A stretch of DNA of 64,000 nt from Oncomelania hupensis (taxonomy: Eukaryota; Mollusca; Gastropoda; Littorinimorpha; Pomatiopsidae), in assembly GCA_036898135.1 (NCBI GenBank), contig CM072516.1, positions 26,182,062-26,246,061 of the forward strand. Direction: 5' to 3'. A program made the position numbers and the translations under genes. The notes under the pieces are model-generated. The model saw only the letters and a program-made list of their open reading frames with translations, was not told the DNA's origin and did no database searches. Below, piece by piece: positions 33,241 through 43,467 of this stretch; the first letter of the stretch is position 1, and each line of letters opens with the position of its first letter.

Positions 33241-33939
33241 ACATGCGTTCACAAGAGCGATTCGGGTCATTAATCCCGTTTGATGTATTCGGAGTGCCCG
33301 AGCCTTTACAGATGTTTTTTTTGTATTTCCAGACATATCAGGAGACATCAGGAAATGCTTTGAAACACTCGGGGAAAATCCGATCGTGGCAAATGTCGGA
33401 CTGTCATTCTGTCAGTCTGTCGTCCGTCTATCTGTCTGTCCATTGGACCTCACGGGAGTCATGTTGTTGCTAAACACAGTTTGCTCAATATATTCAGCAA
33501 ACGACTGAAACTGTTAGTTTTGTTATACAGGTAGATCTAATTCAGATCATGGACCATCGTTCGGAAGCAGTCCGAATGTCGGTCAGTCGGTTGATTTTCG
33601 GAATTTCAATTGTTTGTTCGAAACACATTGTGTGTCTTATCTCAAGTATAATAACTGAACCGAAATTTAACATTTTTACTTTGCGGATACTTTAACCACT
33701 GCTAATCATGTAAGACCTTTCGTATTTTAAACTTTCCCAACGATCAAGGTCATTGTGTTTCCCAACTTTCTAAACACGTTTTGCGTAGTATCTAAAAATT
33801 CGCTAAACCAATTTTGATTTTTTTTCTTGCAGATAGTTCACTATGGAATTCCCTTAGTAAAATATTTATTTTCACAACTTTCATCTAAATAATCTTCACT
33901 TTGAAGAATATTTTCTAAATAATCATTTTGTTTTACTAT
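33240..33939. other. Gene-free stretch left of LTR
   Basis: TCTGTC-type repeats lie around 33400-33440. Otherwise it is AT-rich and unrecognised. Confidence 0.5.
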
Positions 33940-33944
33940 GTAAG

Positions 33945-34296
33945 TGTTACGTTGGAGACGCCCACGATAGATCTGATCGTTTTGTTTTGCAAAGCATGAA
34001 TAACAAAGTGTAGTTACCTTTGATTTGATTTTGCGTTGTTGTTAGAAGAAGCTTTGTATATTGTTGATAATTTTTGTTGGTCGATATTATTGGAGAATTT
34101 TCTAGGATTACTTGTTTACTATCGATCGAAGCGTCTAGATAAATGTAGTAATAGATAAGAGATTCTTCTAACCTAAATAAGTTTATATGACGTAAAACAG
34201 TGCGTACTTCCGGTGACGAGTTTTATTTTGATTGAATGTTATTGCGTCATGCTGGAATGTTCAGACTTTCTCTTGATTTTATAGAGACTATATACA
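33945..34296 (+). mobile_element. Solo LTR (family L), left part, interrupted by RTE
   Basis: The LTR starts TGTTAC at 33945, preceded by target duplicate GTAAG (33940-33944). It shares with the copies at 42710 and 47871 the blocks GATCTGATCGTTTTGTTTTG, ACCTTTGATTTGATTTTGCG, TCGATATTATTGGAGAAT and TACTATCGATCGAAGC, and the TATA-like AGAGACTATATA. The RTE LINE begins directly after this TATA region. Confidence 0.9.
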
Positions 34297-37200
34297 AGGA
34301 CCGCGCCTTCCGTTGGCCACCAGGACGGAGGTGTTAAGTATGCTACTGATGGACAATTTAGCAAGATCCGCACGAGAAACAACATCGTCATAGGAACCTG
34401 GAATGTCAGGACCCTAACTGCGGAAGGAAAATTAGAAGAACTGGCCCACGAGTTGGACCACTATCGATGGAATGTTCTAGGTATCAGCGAACTGCGCTGG
34501 AAAGGCCTAGGTGAAACAACGACCGACAAAGGCCACAAGCTCTATTTCAGCGGTAGGGATGACAGGCACGAACACGGCGTTGGATTCTTGGTCCACAAGA
34601 ACATTCTAGCCACTGTCATGGGTTGCCGCCCAGTCTCCAGTAGACTCATTACCATCCGCCTGAGAGCAGCCCCTTTCAACATCACCATCATCCAGGCCTA
34701 CGCCCCAACATCAGACTATGACGACAGCGAAGTGGAGGATTTTTATGAAAATCTACAGGCGGTCCTTGACCAAGTGCCGAAGAAGGACATAGTCATAGTG
34801 CAAGGCGACTGGAATGCCAAGGTTGGCCAAGATGCGCACCACAACTGGGGAGACACATGTGGACCCCACTGCAACAACGAGACAAATGACAGGGGTCTGA
34901 GACTCTTGGAGTTTGCCAGATACAACAATCTGGTACTGGCAAACACGCTTGGTCTCCACAAAAACTCCCGACGATGGACATGGCACAGTCCTGGCGGGGA
35001 GCATCACAACCAAATAGACTACATCATGGTCAAGAAACGCTTCAGATCAAGCATCAACATTGGCAGGACACGTACTTTTCCAGGAGCAGACATCGGAAGT
35101 GACCACGATCTCGTGATGATGTCTTTCCGGCTCCACTTGAAGAGAGTAAATACAGCAAAGTGCACTAGACTGAAGTTCGACCTGGACAAACTGCAAGACC
35201 CGGAGGTGGCAGAACTATTTCAGGCCACAATTGGAGGGAAATTTGCACCACTGCTCATTTTGGGGGCTGGTGAAGTAGATGTCAACACCATGACCACCAC
35301 CTTCAACTCAGCTGTGACAGATGTCGCCACTGAGATCCTTGGCAAGCACCGACCAAAGAAGAAGCTGTGGATCACACCTGAACTTTTGGATCTGTGTGAT
35401 AAACGAAGAGAGATGAAAAAGAAAAAGAACACCTCACAGGGAGCTGATGTCTACCGAAAAATCAACAATGACATCCGAAAAGGCATGCTCACAGCAAAGG
35501 AGAACTGGATAGAAGATCAATGCCAGGAAATAGAGAACAGTCTGAACAAGAACAACAGCAAGAAGGCCTACCAGACTGTGAAGCGGCTGACAAGTGTCAA
35601 ACAGCCCAAAGTCTCCACTATCCAAAGCAAGTCTGGCATATGCCTTACAGAAGAACAAGAAGTCTTGGACAGATGGACAGAGTACTGCTCTGACCTTTAC
35701 AACCATACACCAAATGGAGACCCATCAGTTCTAGCATGTCCCGAGAACAGAGAAGAAGAAGAAATCCTCCCAATTCTCCGGGAAGAAGTTGAGGCAGCAG
35801 TGCAAGCGCTAAAGAAAGGGAAGTCAGCGGGAGTGGACAACATACCCGCGGAACTGCTACAAGCAGGAGGAGAAGCGATGATTGATGCCCTCACCATTAT
35901 CTGTAACAAGATCTGGCAGAGTGGGGAGTGGCCTATACCATGGACCCAGTCGCTTGTCATCACTCTTCCCAAAAAAGGTAACCTTCAGGAGTGTGAAAAT
36001 TACCGGACCATCAGCCTCATCAGCCATCCCAGCAAGGTCCTCCTGAAAATAATACTCAACAGGTTGAAACCCCAAGCTGAACAAATCATAGCTGAAGAAC
36101 AAGCAGGATTCAGGGCAGGGCGAAGTACCACTGAGCAGATTTTCAACCTCAGAATAATCTGTGAGAAATACCTACAGCACCAACAACATCTATATCATGT
36201 GTTCATAGACTTCAAGAAGGCGTTTGACCGAGTCTGGCATGCAGCTCTATGGGCAACAATGAAAGTGTACAACATCAGCCCTAAAATTATTGAAGTCATC
36301 AAAAGCCTGTATGACAAGGCTACCAGTGCAGTCCTCCACAACAGAGCCATCGGGAATTGGTTCAGAACAACAATCGGTGTGCGTCAAGGATGCCTACTCT
36401 CTCCAACACTCTTCAACATCTTCCTAGAGCGCATCATGTCGGATGCTCTTGCAGACCATGAAGGCACAGTCAGCATAGGGGGTAGAGCAATCTCCAATCT
36501 TCGTTTTGCAGATGACATTGATGGATTGGCTGGAGAGGAACAAGAACTTGAACAGCTGGTACAGAGGCTTGACACCACCTCCAAAGCCTATGGAATGGAA
36601 ATAAGTGCAGAGAAGACCAAAATGATGACCAACAACACCAATGGCATCAATACGGACATCAAAGTCCAAGGCCAATCCCTCGACACAGTGCATAGCTTCA
36701 AATATTTAGGAGCCATTGTATCAGACAATGGGTCCCGACAGGAAGTCCTCTCCAGGATCGCACAAACAACTGCTGCCCTGACAAGGTTGAAGCCCATTTG
36801 GAAAGACAGGACCATCAGTCTACATTCCAAAGTAAGACTGCTGCGCTCCCTTGTCATCTCCATCTTCCTATATGCTTGCGAAGCATGGACCCTCACAGCA
36901 GATCTCCAACGAAGAATACAAAGCATGGAGATGAGGTGCTACAGAAGACTTCTGGGCATTTCCTATACCCAACACATCACCAACGACGAAGTCCGACAGA
37001 CCATCACACAAGCCATTGGACAACACGATGACCTGCTAACAGTGGTGAAGAAACGGAAACTTCGGTGGTATGGCCATGTCACCAGATCATCAGGCCTTGC
37101 AAAGACTATTCTGCAAGGCACAGTGCAAGGAGGTAGAAGAAGAGGGAGACCGAAAAAGAGGTGGGAGGACAACATTCGAGAATGGACTGGTTTGACACTG

Positions 37201-37302
37201 AGCGAAGCCATCAGGGCTGCTGAGGACAGAGAAAGATGGAGTATGCTGGTTAAACGATCATCTGTGGTGCCCCTACGACCTTCGGGTTACGGGACAGGAT
37301 AG
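34285..37302 (+). CDS. RTE LINE endonuclease/reverse transcriptase (near-intact)
   Basis: A single frame of 1005 codons is open from just after a TAG at 34282. It lacks an N-terminal ATG (first Met is codon 112, in ATVMGC) because the copy is 5'-truncated about 20-30 codons into the protein. The APE-type endonuclease shows GTWNVRT (codon about 37), SELRWKG, GDWNAKVG (about 174) and the catalytic GSDHDLVMM (about 271). A linker follows, then the reverse transcriptase with EEQAGFRAGRSTTEQI, FIDFKKAFDRVWH (motif A), GVRQGCLLSPTLF and FADDIDG (motif C, D743-D744). The C-terminal region has CYRRLLGISYTQHITNDEV and RRRGRPKKRWEDNIREWTG. The stop TAG lies inside the first GGATA unit of the tail. There is no RNase H domain. 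In an active element the protein nicks DNA and copies its own RNA at the nick. Expression of this copy would need a start supplied by the host LTR. Confidence 0.93.
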   Translation, partial: RLYTRTAPSVGHQDGGVKYATDGQFSKIRTRNNIVIGTWNVRTLTAEGKLEELAHELDHYRWNVLGISELRWKGLGETTTDKGHKLYFSGRDDRHEHGVGFLVHKNILATVMGCRPVSSRLITIRLRAAPFNITIIQAYAPTSDYDDSEVEDFYENLQAVLDQVPKKDIVIVQGDWNAKVGQDAHHNWGDTCGPHCNNETNDRGLRLLEFARYNNLVLANTLGLHKNSRRWTWHSPGGEHHNQIDYIMVKKRFRSSINIGRTRTFPGADIGSDHDLVMMSFRLHLKRVNTAKCTRLKFDLDKLQDPEVAELFQATIGGKFAPLLILGAGEVDVNTMTTTFNSAVTDVATEILGKHRPKKKLWITPELLDLCDKRREMKKKKNTSQGADVYRKINNDIRKGMLTAKENWIEDQCQEIENSLNKNNSKKAYQTVKRLTSVKQPKVSTIQSKSGICLTEEQEVLDRWTEYCSDLYNHTPNGDPSVLACPENREEEEILPILREEVEAAVQALKKGKSAGVDNIPAELLQAGGEAMIDALTIICNKIWQSGEWPIPWTQSLVITLPKKGNLQECENYRTISLISHPSKVLLKIILNRLKPQAEQIIAEEQAGFRAGRSTTEQIFNLRIICEKYLQHQQHLYHVFIDFKKAFDRVWHAALWATMKVYNISPKIIEVIKSLYDKATSAVLHNRAIGNWFRTTIGVRQGCLLSPTLFNIFLERIMSDALADHEGTVSIGGRAISNLRFADDIDGLAGEEQELEQLVQRLDTTSKAYGMEISAEKTKMMTNNTNGINTDIKVQGQSLDTVHSFKYLGAIVSDNGSRQEVLSRIAQTTAALTRLKPIWKDRTISLHSKVRLLRSLVISIFLYACEAWTLTADLQRRIQSMEMRCYRRLLGISYTQHITNDEVRQTITQAIGQHDDLLTVVKKRKLRWYGHVTRSSGLAKTILQGTVQGGRRRGRPKKRWEDNIREWTGLTLSEAIRAAEDRERWSMLVKRSSVVPLRPSGYGTG

Positions 37303-37313
37303 GATAGGATATA
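34297..37313 (+). mobile_element. RTE-clade LINE inserted in solo LTR
   Basis: LINE sequence begins near GGACCGCGCCTTCCG and ends in GGACAGGATAGGATAGGATA. LTR sequence resumes with GGTGGTGCACTGTG. A clear target duplication is not visible; only short microhomology (TATA) exists at the junctions. The single long frame, against many broken copies elsewhere, makes this the youngest RTE insertion in the window. Confidence 0.92.
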
Positions 37314-37549
37314 GGTGGTGCACTGTGTCTGCGAGAGAGTGAAAAAGTGAGGGGAAAAAAAGCGATTGAGCGATCTTATATGCAGTTGTTGATGTTCGCT
37401 GAATAAAGTTGGAAAACGTCATACGACGACTCCTGCCTTGTTGCTGAGAGAACAGGTTGCGTGGATAAACGAATCTGAGTTACACTTATCAAGATTCAAG
37501 CATCGGGGCTGAATCAACAATAATTGATAAAAATAACAACCATGCAACA
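37314..37549 (+). mobile_element. Solo LTR (family L), right part
   Basis: It resumes at GTGGTGCACTGTG, includes the polyadenylation signal in GCTGAATAAAGTTGG, GACGACTCCTGCCTTGTTGC and GGATAAACGAATCTGAGTTA, and ends ...GCAACA at 37549, followed by GTAAG (37550-37554), the perfect 5-bp target duplicate of 33940-33944. Confidence 0.9.
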
Positions 37550-37559
37550 GTAAGATTTC

Positions 37560-37880
37560 TCTAAATAAAATATTTTAGCGTTAAATAACTTATTATTTAT
37601 TTAAACAATATATTGTTTAGGTAAATAAATCATGATATAGGTAGAAAAGGCATGGTTGCTAAATAAGGAGTTATTTACATATATATAATACATTATTTAG
37701 CAGATTGTGTGAAATAATGTATTATTTAGAAATGTTTCTAAACAATGATTTGTTTACCTATATAATGCATTATTTAGCAGATTTTGCTAAATAATGTATT
37801 ATTTATAAATGTTTGCTAAATAATGTCTTTTTATGTAAACCATTCATTGTTTAGGGACTGCAATTTTCATTGTTTAAGGG
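37560..37880. repeat. Cluster of AT-rich palindromes
   Basis: Variants of CTAAATAATGTATTATTTAG, many nearly self-complementary, recur at least six times (for example near 37685, 37715, 37765, 37788, 37820), together with AAACAATATATTGTTTAGG. Inverted copies are interleaved. It is non-coding. It could be a foldback MITE or a decayed satellite. Confidence 0.8.
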
Positions 37881-38187
37881 ATTCGCAGATACAAGTCGTA
37901 TTACTGTGAGGTTGAGTGTAGTGATAACGAAAATAGGAAAATTGTGATTTAACGCTGTTTTGCGATTTAAGATTAGGCAACTGCTTTATTTCACTGTATT
38001 TTATTTTTATATCTTCGCAACAATGTATGAAACTGCAACGGTAACGGCTTCTGGAAAGGAGGGATTCATCATTATTTCCGCTTTGTCGGGATTGCCTTCA
38101 GAGTAAAAAAACCAACAACATGGAGAACTCGCAAGTTAACGGTGATTTTTTGAGAAAAAAACCCACAGAAGCGTTGAATCCAGGCTT

Positions 38188-38336
38188 TTCTATCCTATCC
38201 TATCCTATCCTATCCTATCCTACCCTATCCCGTAACTCAGAGGTCGTAGGGGCACCACAGGTTACCGTTTAAACAGCGTACTCCATCTTTCCCTGTCATC
38301 AGCAAACCTGATGGTTTCGCTCAGTTTCAAACCACC
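38188..38336 (-). mobile_element. RTE LINE 3' end fragment (minus)
   Basis: A TATCC tail (38190-38231) is followed by CCGTAACTCAGAGGTCGTAG and GGTTTCGCTCAGTTTCAAAC, the antisense of the polyprotein C-terminus. It breaks off exactly where the minisatellite begins. Confidence 0.9.
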
Positions 38337-38345
38337 ACTCAGAAA

Positions 38346-40168
38346 ATTTGCACTTTGAAAATGCTGGCCGGTCATCTGCTATGAGTGTTAGTGACTGAAA
38401 ATGCTGGTCATCTACTATGAGTGTTAACTTAGTGACTGAAAATGCTGGTCATCTGCTGTGAGTGTGAGTGTCTAAAAATGCTGGTCATCTGCTATGAGTG
38501 TTAGTGACTGAAAATGCCGGTCATCTGCTGTGAGTGTGAGTGACTGAAAATGCTGGTCATCTGCTGTGAGTGTGAGTGTCTAAAAATGCTGGTCATCTGC
38601 TGTGAGTGTGAGTGACTGAAAATGCTGGTCATCTGCTGTGAGTGTGAGTGACTGAAAAATGCCGGTTATCTGCTGTGAGTGTTAGTGACTGAAAATGCTG
38701 GTTATCTGCTGTGAGTGTTAGTGACTGAAAATGCTGGTTATCTGCTGTGAGTATTAGTGTCTAAAAATGCTGGTCATCTGATGTGAGTGTTAATGACTGA
38801 AAATGCTGGTTATCTGCTGTGAGTGTTAGTGACTGAAAATGCTGGTTATCTGCTGTGAGTGTTAGTGACTGAAAATGCTGGTCATCTGCTGTGAGTGTTA
38901 GTGACTGAAAATGCTGGTTATCTGCTGTGAGTGTTAGTGACTGAAAATGCTGGTTATCTGCTGTGAGTGTTAGTGACTGAAAATGCTGGTCATCTGCTGT
39001 GGGTGTAAGTTACTGAAAATGCTGGTCATCTGCTGTGAGTGTGAGTGACTGAAAATGCTGGTTATCTGCTGTGAGTGTTAATGACTGAAAATGCTGGTTA
39101 TCTGCTGTGAGTGTTAGTGACTGAAAACGCTGGTCATCTGCTGTGAGTGTTAGTGATTGAAAATGCTGGTTATCTGCTGTGAGTGTTAGTGATTGAAAAT
39201 GCTGGTTATCTGCTGTGAGTGTTAATGACTGAAAATGCTGGTCATCTGCTGTGAGTGTTAGTGTCTAAAAATGCTGGTCATCTGATGTGAGTGTTAGTGT
39301 CTAAAAATGCTGGTCATCTGATGTGAGTGTTAATGACTGAAAATGCTGGTCATCTGCTGTGAGTGTGAGTGACTGAAAATGCTGGTTATCTGCTGTGAGT
39401 GTTAGTGACTGAAAATGCTGGTTATCTGCTGTGAGTGTTAGTGACTGAAAATGCTGGTTATCTGCTGTGAGTGTTAGTGACTGAAAATGCTGGTCATCTG
39501 CTGTGGGTGTAAGTTACTGAAAATGCTGGTCATCTGCTGTGAGTGTGAATGACTGAAAATGCTGGTTATCTGCTGTGAGTGTTAGTGACTGAAAATGCTG
39601 GTTATCTGCTGTGAGTGTTAGTGACTGAAAACGCTGGTCATCTGCTGTGAGTGTTAGTGATTGAAAATGCTGGTTATCTGCTGTGAGTGTTAGTGTCTAA
39701 AAATGCTGGTCATCTGATGTGAGTGTTAATGACTGAAAATGCTGGTCATCTGCTGTGAGTGTTAGTGTCTAAAAATGCTGGTCATCTGATGTGAGTGTTA
39801 GTGTCTAAAAATGCTGGTCATCTGATGTGAGTGTTAATGACTGAAAATGCTGGTCATCTGCTGTGAGTGTGAGTGACTGAAAATGCTGGTCATCTGGTGT
39901 GAGTGTTAGTGACTGAAAATGCTGGTCATCTGCTGTGAGTGTTAGTGACTGAAAATGCTGGTTATCTGCTGTGAGTGTTAGTGACTGAAAATGCTGGTCA
40001 TCTGCTGTGAGTGTTAATGACTGAAAATGCTGGTCATCTGCTGTGAGTGTTAGTGACTGAAAATGCTGGTTATCTGCTGTGAGTGTTAGTGACTGGAAAT
40101 GCTGGTTATCTGCTGTGATTGTTAGTGACTCAAAATGCTGGTCAGCTGCTATGAGTGTTAGTGTCTCG
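38346..40168. repeat. 36-bp minisatellite, about 50 copies, 504-bp higher order
   Basis: The unit is TGACTGAAAATGCTGGTCAT CTGCTGTGAGTGTTAG, with variants GGTTATC, TCTAAAAATG, CTGATG and GTGTGAG. Rare markers recur at a 504-bp spacing: GGGTGTAAGT at 39001 and 39505, AACGCTGG at 39126 and 39630, and GTGTCTAAAA at 39261 and 39765, so blocks of 14 units were duplicated. On the minus strand a frame of 130 codons (39805-40197) reads a 12-residue LTLTADNQHFQS repeat. TCTAAAAATG units introduce a stop in that frame, which argues against coding. Confidence 0.96.
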
Positions 40169-40199
40169 TCTAAAAATACATTTAAATGGTTTATCATCT

Positions 40200-40389
40200 T
40201 GTTTTTTGTTTTCCCTTTCCTCTAGCATCATAATCTTGCTTCTTTTTGTTCGATTTTGATGAACACCAATTTATTAAAAGGGTAGGTTTCATTTCCTTTT
40301 ATATGTCAATTATTTCCTTGAGTAGTTACCTTTGAGTTTATTCTCTTCCTTTCCAGGTTGTCTGTATTTTTCTGATTAATTTCTCTTCC
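40200..40389. other. T-rich sequence after the minisatellite
   Basis: Unrecognised; grades into the pyrimidine tract. Confidence 0.5.
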
Positions 40390-40870
40390 TGTTCTTTTCA
40401 TTTTTTCACATTTCTTTTTGATCTTTCCTTCTTTGTTTGTTTGCTTGTTTCTGCTTCTTTCTTGCTTCCCTCTTGTCTTTCTTTGTTTCTTTCTTCCCTC
40501 TTGTCTTTCTTTTGTTTCTTTCTTCCTTCCTATCTTTCTTGTTTTCTTGCTTACCTTTTGTCTGTCTTTGTTTCTTTCTTCCTTCCTGGCTTTCTTTGAT
40601 TCTTTCTTCCCTCCTGTGTTTATTTGTTTTCTTTTCTTCCATCATGCATTTCTTTTGTTTCTTCTTTCTTCCTTTGTTTGTTTTTTTGTGTTTTCCCTCC
40701 TGTCTTTCTTTGTTTGTTTCTGTCTTCCTTCGTGTCTTTCTTTATTTCTTTCTTTCTTCCCTACTCTCTTTCTTTTTTCTTTTTTATCGTCCGTCCTGTC
40801 TTTCTTTCTTTCTTTTATTCTTTCTTTCTTTCTTTCGTTCTTGTTCTATTCATTATTCTTTCTTTTGAAC
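40390..40870. repeat. Degenerate pyrimidine (TTTC/TTCC) tract
   Basis: About 480 bp of imperfect TTTCTTTCTTCC repeats with CTTTGTTTC islands. Nearly all pyrimidine on the plus strand, giving Phe/Leu/Ser-rich spurious frames. Confidence 0.93.
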
Positions 40871-40934
40871 GTTTCTGTGCCTTCTTAGTTAGACAAAGCT
40901 GTACGTAAAAAGATAACTCCTTGGAAAATAATTC

Positions 40935-40936
<2 letters not shown>

Positions 40937-41002
<66 letters not shown>
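40937..41002. repeat. (GA)n microsatellite
   Basis: About 33 GA units. Confidence 0.95.
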
Positions 41003-41004
<2 letters not shown>

Positions 41005-41177
41005 CGGATGTTTTATTGAAAAAAAGGCCATTGGTCCATTTCAACATATAAAATAGCATCAAAATAGCAACAAAAAAGTCGTTTGAAATTATCAACTACG
41101 TAAACGAAATACCGACATGGACAGATGATCGATTATATTCAAGAACAAAAGTAAAAACAGACGTAACGCGTGATGAC

Positions 41178-41180
<3 letters not shown>
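41003..41180. other. Short unrecognised spacer
   Basis: Unique-looking sequence between two GA tracts. Confidence 0.5.

Positions 41181-41250
<70 letters not shown>
41181..41250. repeat. (GA)n microsatellite
   Basis: About 33 GA units. Confidence 0.95.
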
Positions 41251-41255
<5 letters not shown>

Positions 41256-41750
41256 AGCATGTGTGTGTGTCTGTGTATGTTGTGTGTTGTATGTGTGCGT
41301 GTAATATTAACCTTTACTTTCGTAACTGCTCTGTTACAAAATGAAAATAAAATTAATTACAGCGACAGGCTATTGTTAAAAGAAAGCTATTATTTCAAGT
41401 CACGTTGTGCAACTACGGAGAATCCAATGAAAAAAACAGTTTAAAAACACGAGCAAACACGCGCTAACACACACACACACACAACCAAGTACACACACAC
41501 ACACTAAACAAACAAAAACACTCACACACACTACGCACTACTCATAAATTACCCGCTTTATGTGCATCGTTGAATAAGGCCAACACGATAGGAACGCAAT
41601 TATACAGTAGATTGCATACAAAGACGATGAAAAATCTTATTATATTATGCGATGAATCCCTCATCACACCCTAATAGTCAGACAGTAGCTTTTGCTTGCA
41701 TGTTGTTTATTCTAAGAACATCGCTGACCTTTTAATGACGGAGCTGTAGG
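41251..41750. other. Gene-free stretch with CA/TG tracts
   Basis: TG repeats near 41260-41300 and CA repeats near 41466-41530. No gene recognised. Confidence 0.5.
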
Positions 41751-41823
<73 letters not shown>

Positions 41824-41853
41824 TTCTTCTTCTTCTTCTTCTTCTTCTTCTTC
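41751..41853. repeat. (ATC)n/(TTC)n microsatellite
   Basis: About 24 ATC units followed by ten TTC units. Confidence 0.96.
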
Positions 41854-41925
41854 ATGATCGTCGTCATTATCTTCATCATCGTCGAAGACAGACAAAGATA
41901 GAGATGTATAGAACGAGACAGAAGG

Positions 41926-42001
<76 letters not shown>

Positions 42002-42053
42002 TCATCACCGTTATCATCATCTTCGACCGAGAGAGAGAGAGACAGAGAGAGAC

Positions 42054-42086
<33 letters not shown>

Positions 42087-42125
42087 GAGAGGCAGACAGA
42101 CAGAGACAGCGACAGAGAGACAGAG
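41926..42125. repeat. (GA)n and GACA repeats
   Basis: GA tract to 41998, a 30-bp ATC-like interruption, then GAGACAGA-type repeats to about 42125. Confidence 0.93.
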
Positions 42126-42425
42126 ATATAGGCATGGCAATGTCCTCACAAAGGAGGTTCTGTAAAAATGGAAGTAACTTCTTTTATTTTTAAAAAATCC
42201 TTCGATGGAACGGTGACTGTAAATCATTACATTTATCTTACAGAGAGATAGTATAATCGTGTTCCCTTAGCGTTGACAAAAACGTGTCTTGGCTTGCAAA
42301 GACCTTATTAACCCATAATTGCTACCAACCGCAGCTAATAGGCTCCCTTTTATGAAACGATGACCGAGATGCCGCTGAGCGCATTGACTGCGGGATTGAA
42401 GGGTTAAATCAACTTTTTTTCTTCC
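42126..42425. other. Gene-free stretch
   Basis: No recognised coding sequence or repeat. Confidence 0.5.
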
Positions 42426-42427
42426 TC

Positions 42428-42468
<41 letters not shown>

Positions 42469-42515
42469 CTTCTTCTTCTTCTTCTTCTTCTTCTTCTTCT
42501 TCTTCTTCTTCTTCT
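42426..42515. repeat. (TTG)n/(TTC)n microsatellite
   Basis: About 14 TTG units followed by about 16 TTC units, upstream of the split SINE. Confidence 0.95.
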
Positions 42516-42673
42516 ATTTCAAATTATATGCGCTTATGTACATTCCTTACATGAGGCTATAAAGATGGTTTTGTTGTCTTGCCTTGTCTTGTACGGCACT
42601 GTTCTTCTTGTGCTTCTCCTCCCTTTTTTACTTTCTTTCATTCTTTCTTTCTTTTCCTTTCTTTCTTTCCTGT

Positions 42674-42709
42674 CCCGCTGCTGTAACTCGGTGTTAGAGC
42701 GTTCGCCTG
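42674..42709 (+). mobile_element. SINE S2, head part before LTR insertion
   Basis: GCTGTAACTCGGTGTTAGAG CGTTCGCCTG parallels the head of the intact copy at 24903 (GTAGCTCAAGTGGTAGAGCG then TTCGCCTG). The last five bases, GCCTG, are the target duplicate of the solo LTR. Confidence 0.85.
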
Positions 42710-43462
42710 TGTTACGTTGAAACGCGCAAGTTGGTGCGTGTGAAATGCGCACGGTATTATGTGTGAAGCGCGCGCGATAGATCTGTTCGTTTTATTTTGC
42801 AAAGCATGCAGTAATAGAGTGTATTCATCTTTGATTTGATTTTGCGTTGTTATTAGAAGAGGCTTTATATAACGTTGGTGTTTTTAGTTGCTCGATATTA
42901 TTTGAGAATTTTCTCGAGTCAGTTGTTTACTATCGATCGAAGCGTATGGATTGTTCTAGTGGTAACCATGGAAGCTTCAATCCCAAATAAGGTTGTGTGA
43001 CGTGAGACAGTGATGATGAAATTAATTCTGATTGGTTGAGGTGTGTCGCGTTGGGGGTATTCTCGCTGTTTCTGGAGTTTAGAGAGACTATGTATACGTG
43101 GTGATCGTCCTTAACGCTCATGCAATAGGACGTTAAGCATCGTTTTTCGTTCGTTCGTTTCAAAAGGTTTTTTTTTTTAGAGAGAGCTGACAGTAGAGAG
43201 AGTTGTTGTATTAGAGTTGAGAAAGTTGTTAAAAAGTGGAAAGTTCGTAGTTGAGAATTGTAGATTGGAAAAAGCGATTGAACGATTGTATGCAGTTGTT
43301 GATGTGTGCTGAATAAAAGAGGAAAACTTCATACGACGACTCCTGACTTGTTGATGATTGAACGGATTGCGTGGATAAACGAATCTGAGTTACACCTATC
43401 AGGATTTCAAGCATCGGGGCTGAATCAACTACTGATAGAGAAAAACAACATCGAGTGTAACA
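42710..43462 (+). mobile_element. Solo LTR (family L), 753 bp, inside SINE S2
   Basis: Termini are TGTTAC...GTAACA. Perfect 5-bp duplicates GCCTG flank it at 42705-42709 and 43463-43467. Internal landmarks match the other two copies: CTTTGATTTGATTTTGCGTT, TACTATCGATCGAAGC, a TATA-like GACTATGTATA, and GCTGAATAAAAGAGG as polyadenylation signal. It has an extra segment around 43090-43260 (CGTTAAGCATCGTTTTTCGT, TTTTTTTTTTAGAGAGAG) absent from the 588-bp copy. Confidence 0.93.
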
Positions 43463-43467
43463 GCCTG

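Noticed and set aside
34453..37302. Host 'craniofacial development protein 2-like' gene
   Set aside because: The label is often applied to RTE endonuclease/RT proteins. The tandem tail, RT motifs and broken sister copies show it is a LINE.
38346..40168. CRISPR-like regular repeats
   Set aside because: Units are contiguous tandem copies without unique spacers, in a eukaryotic genome.
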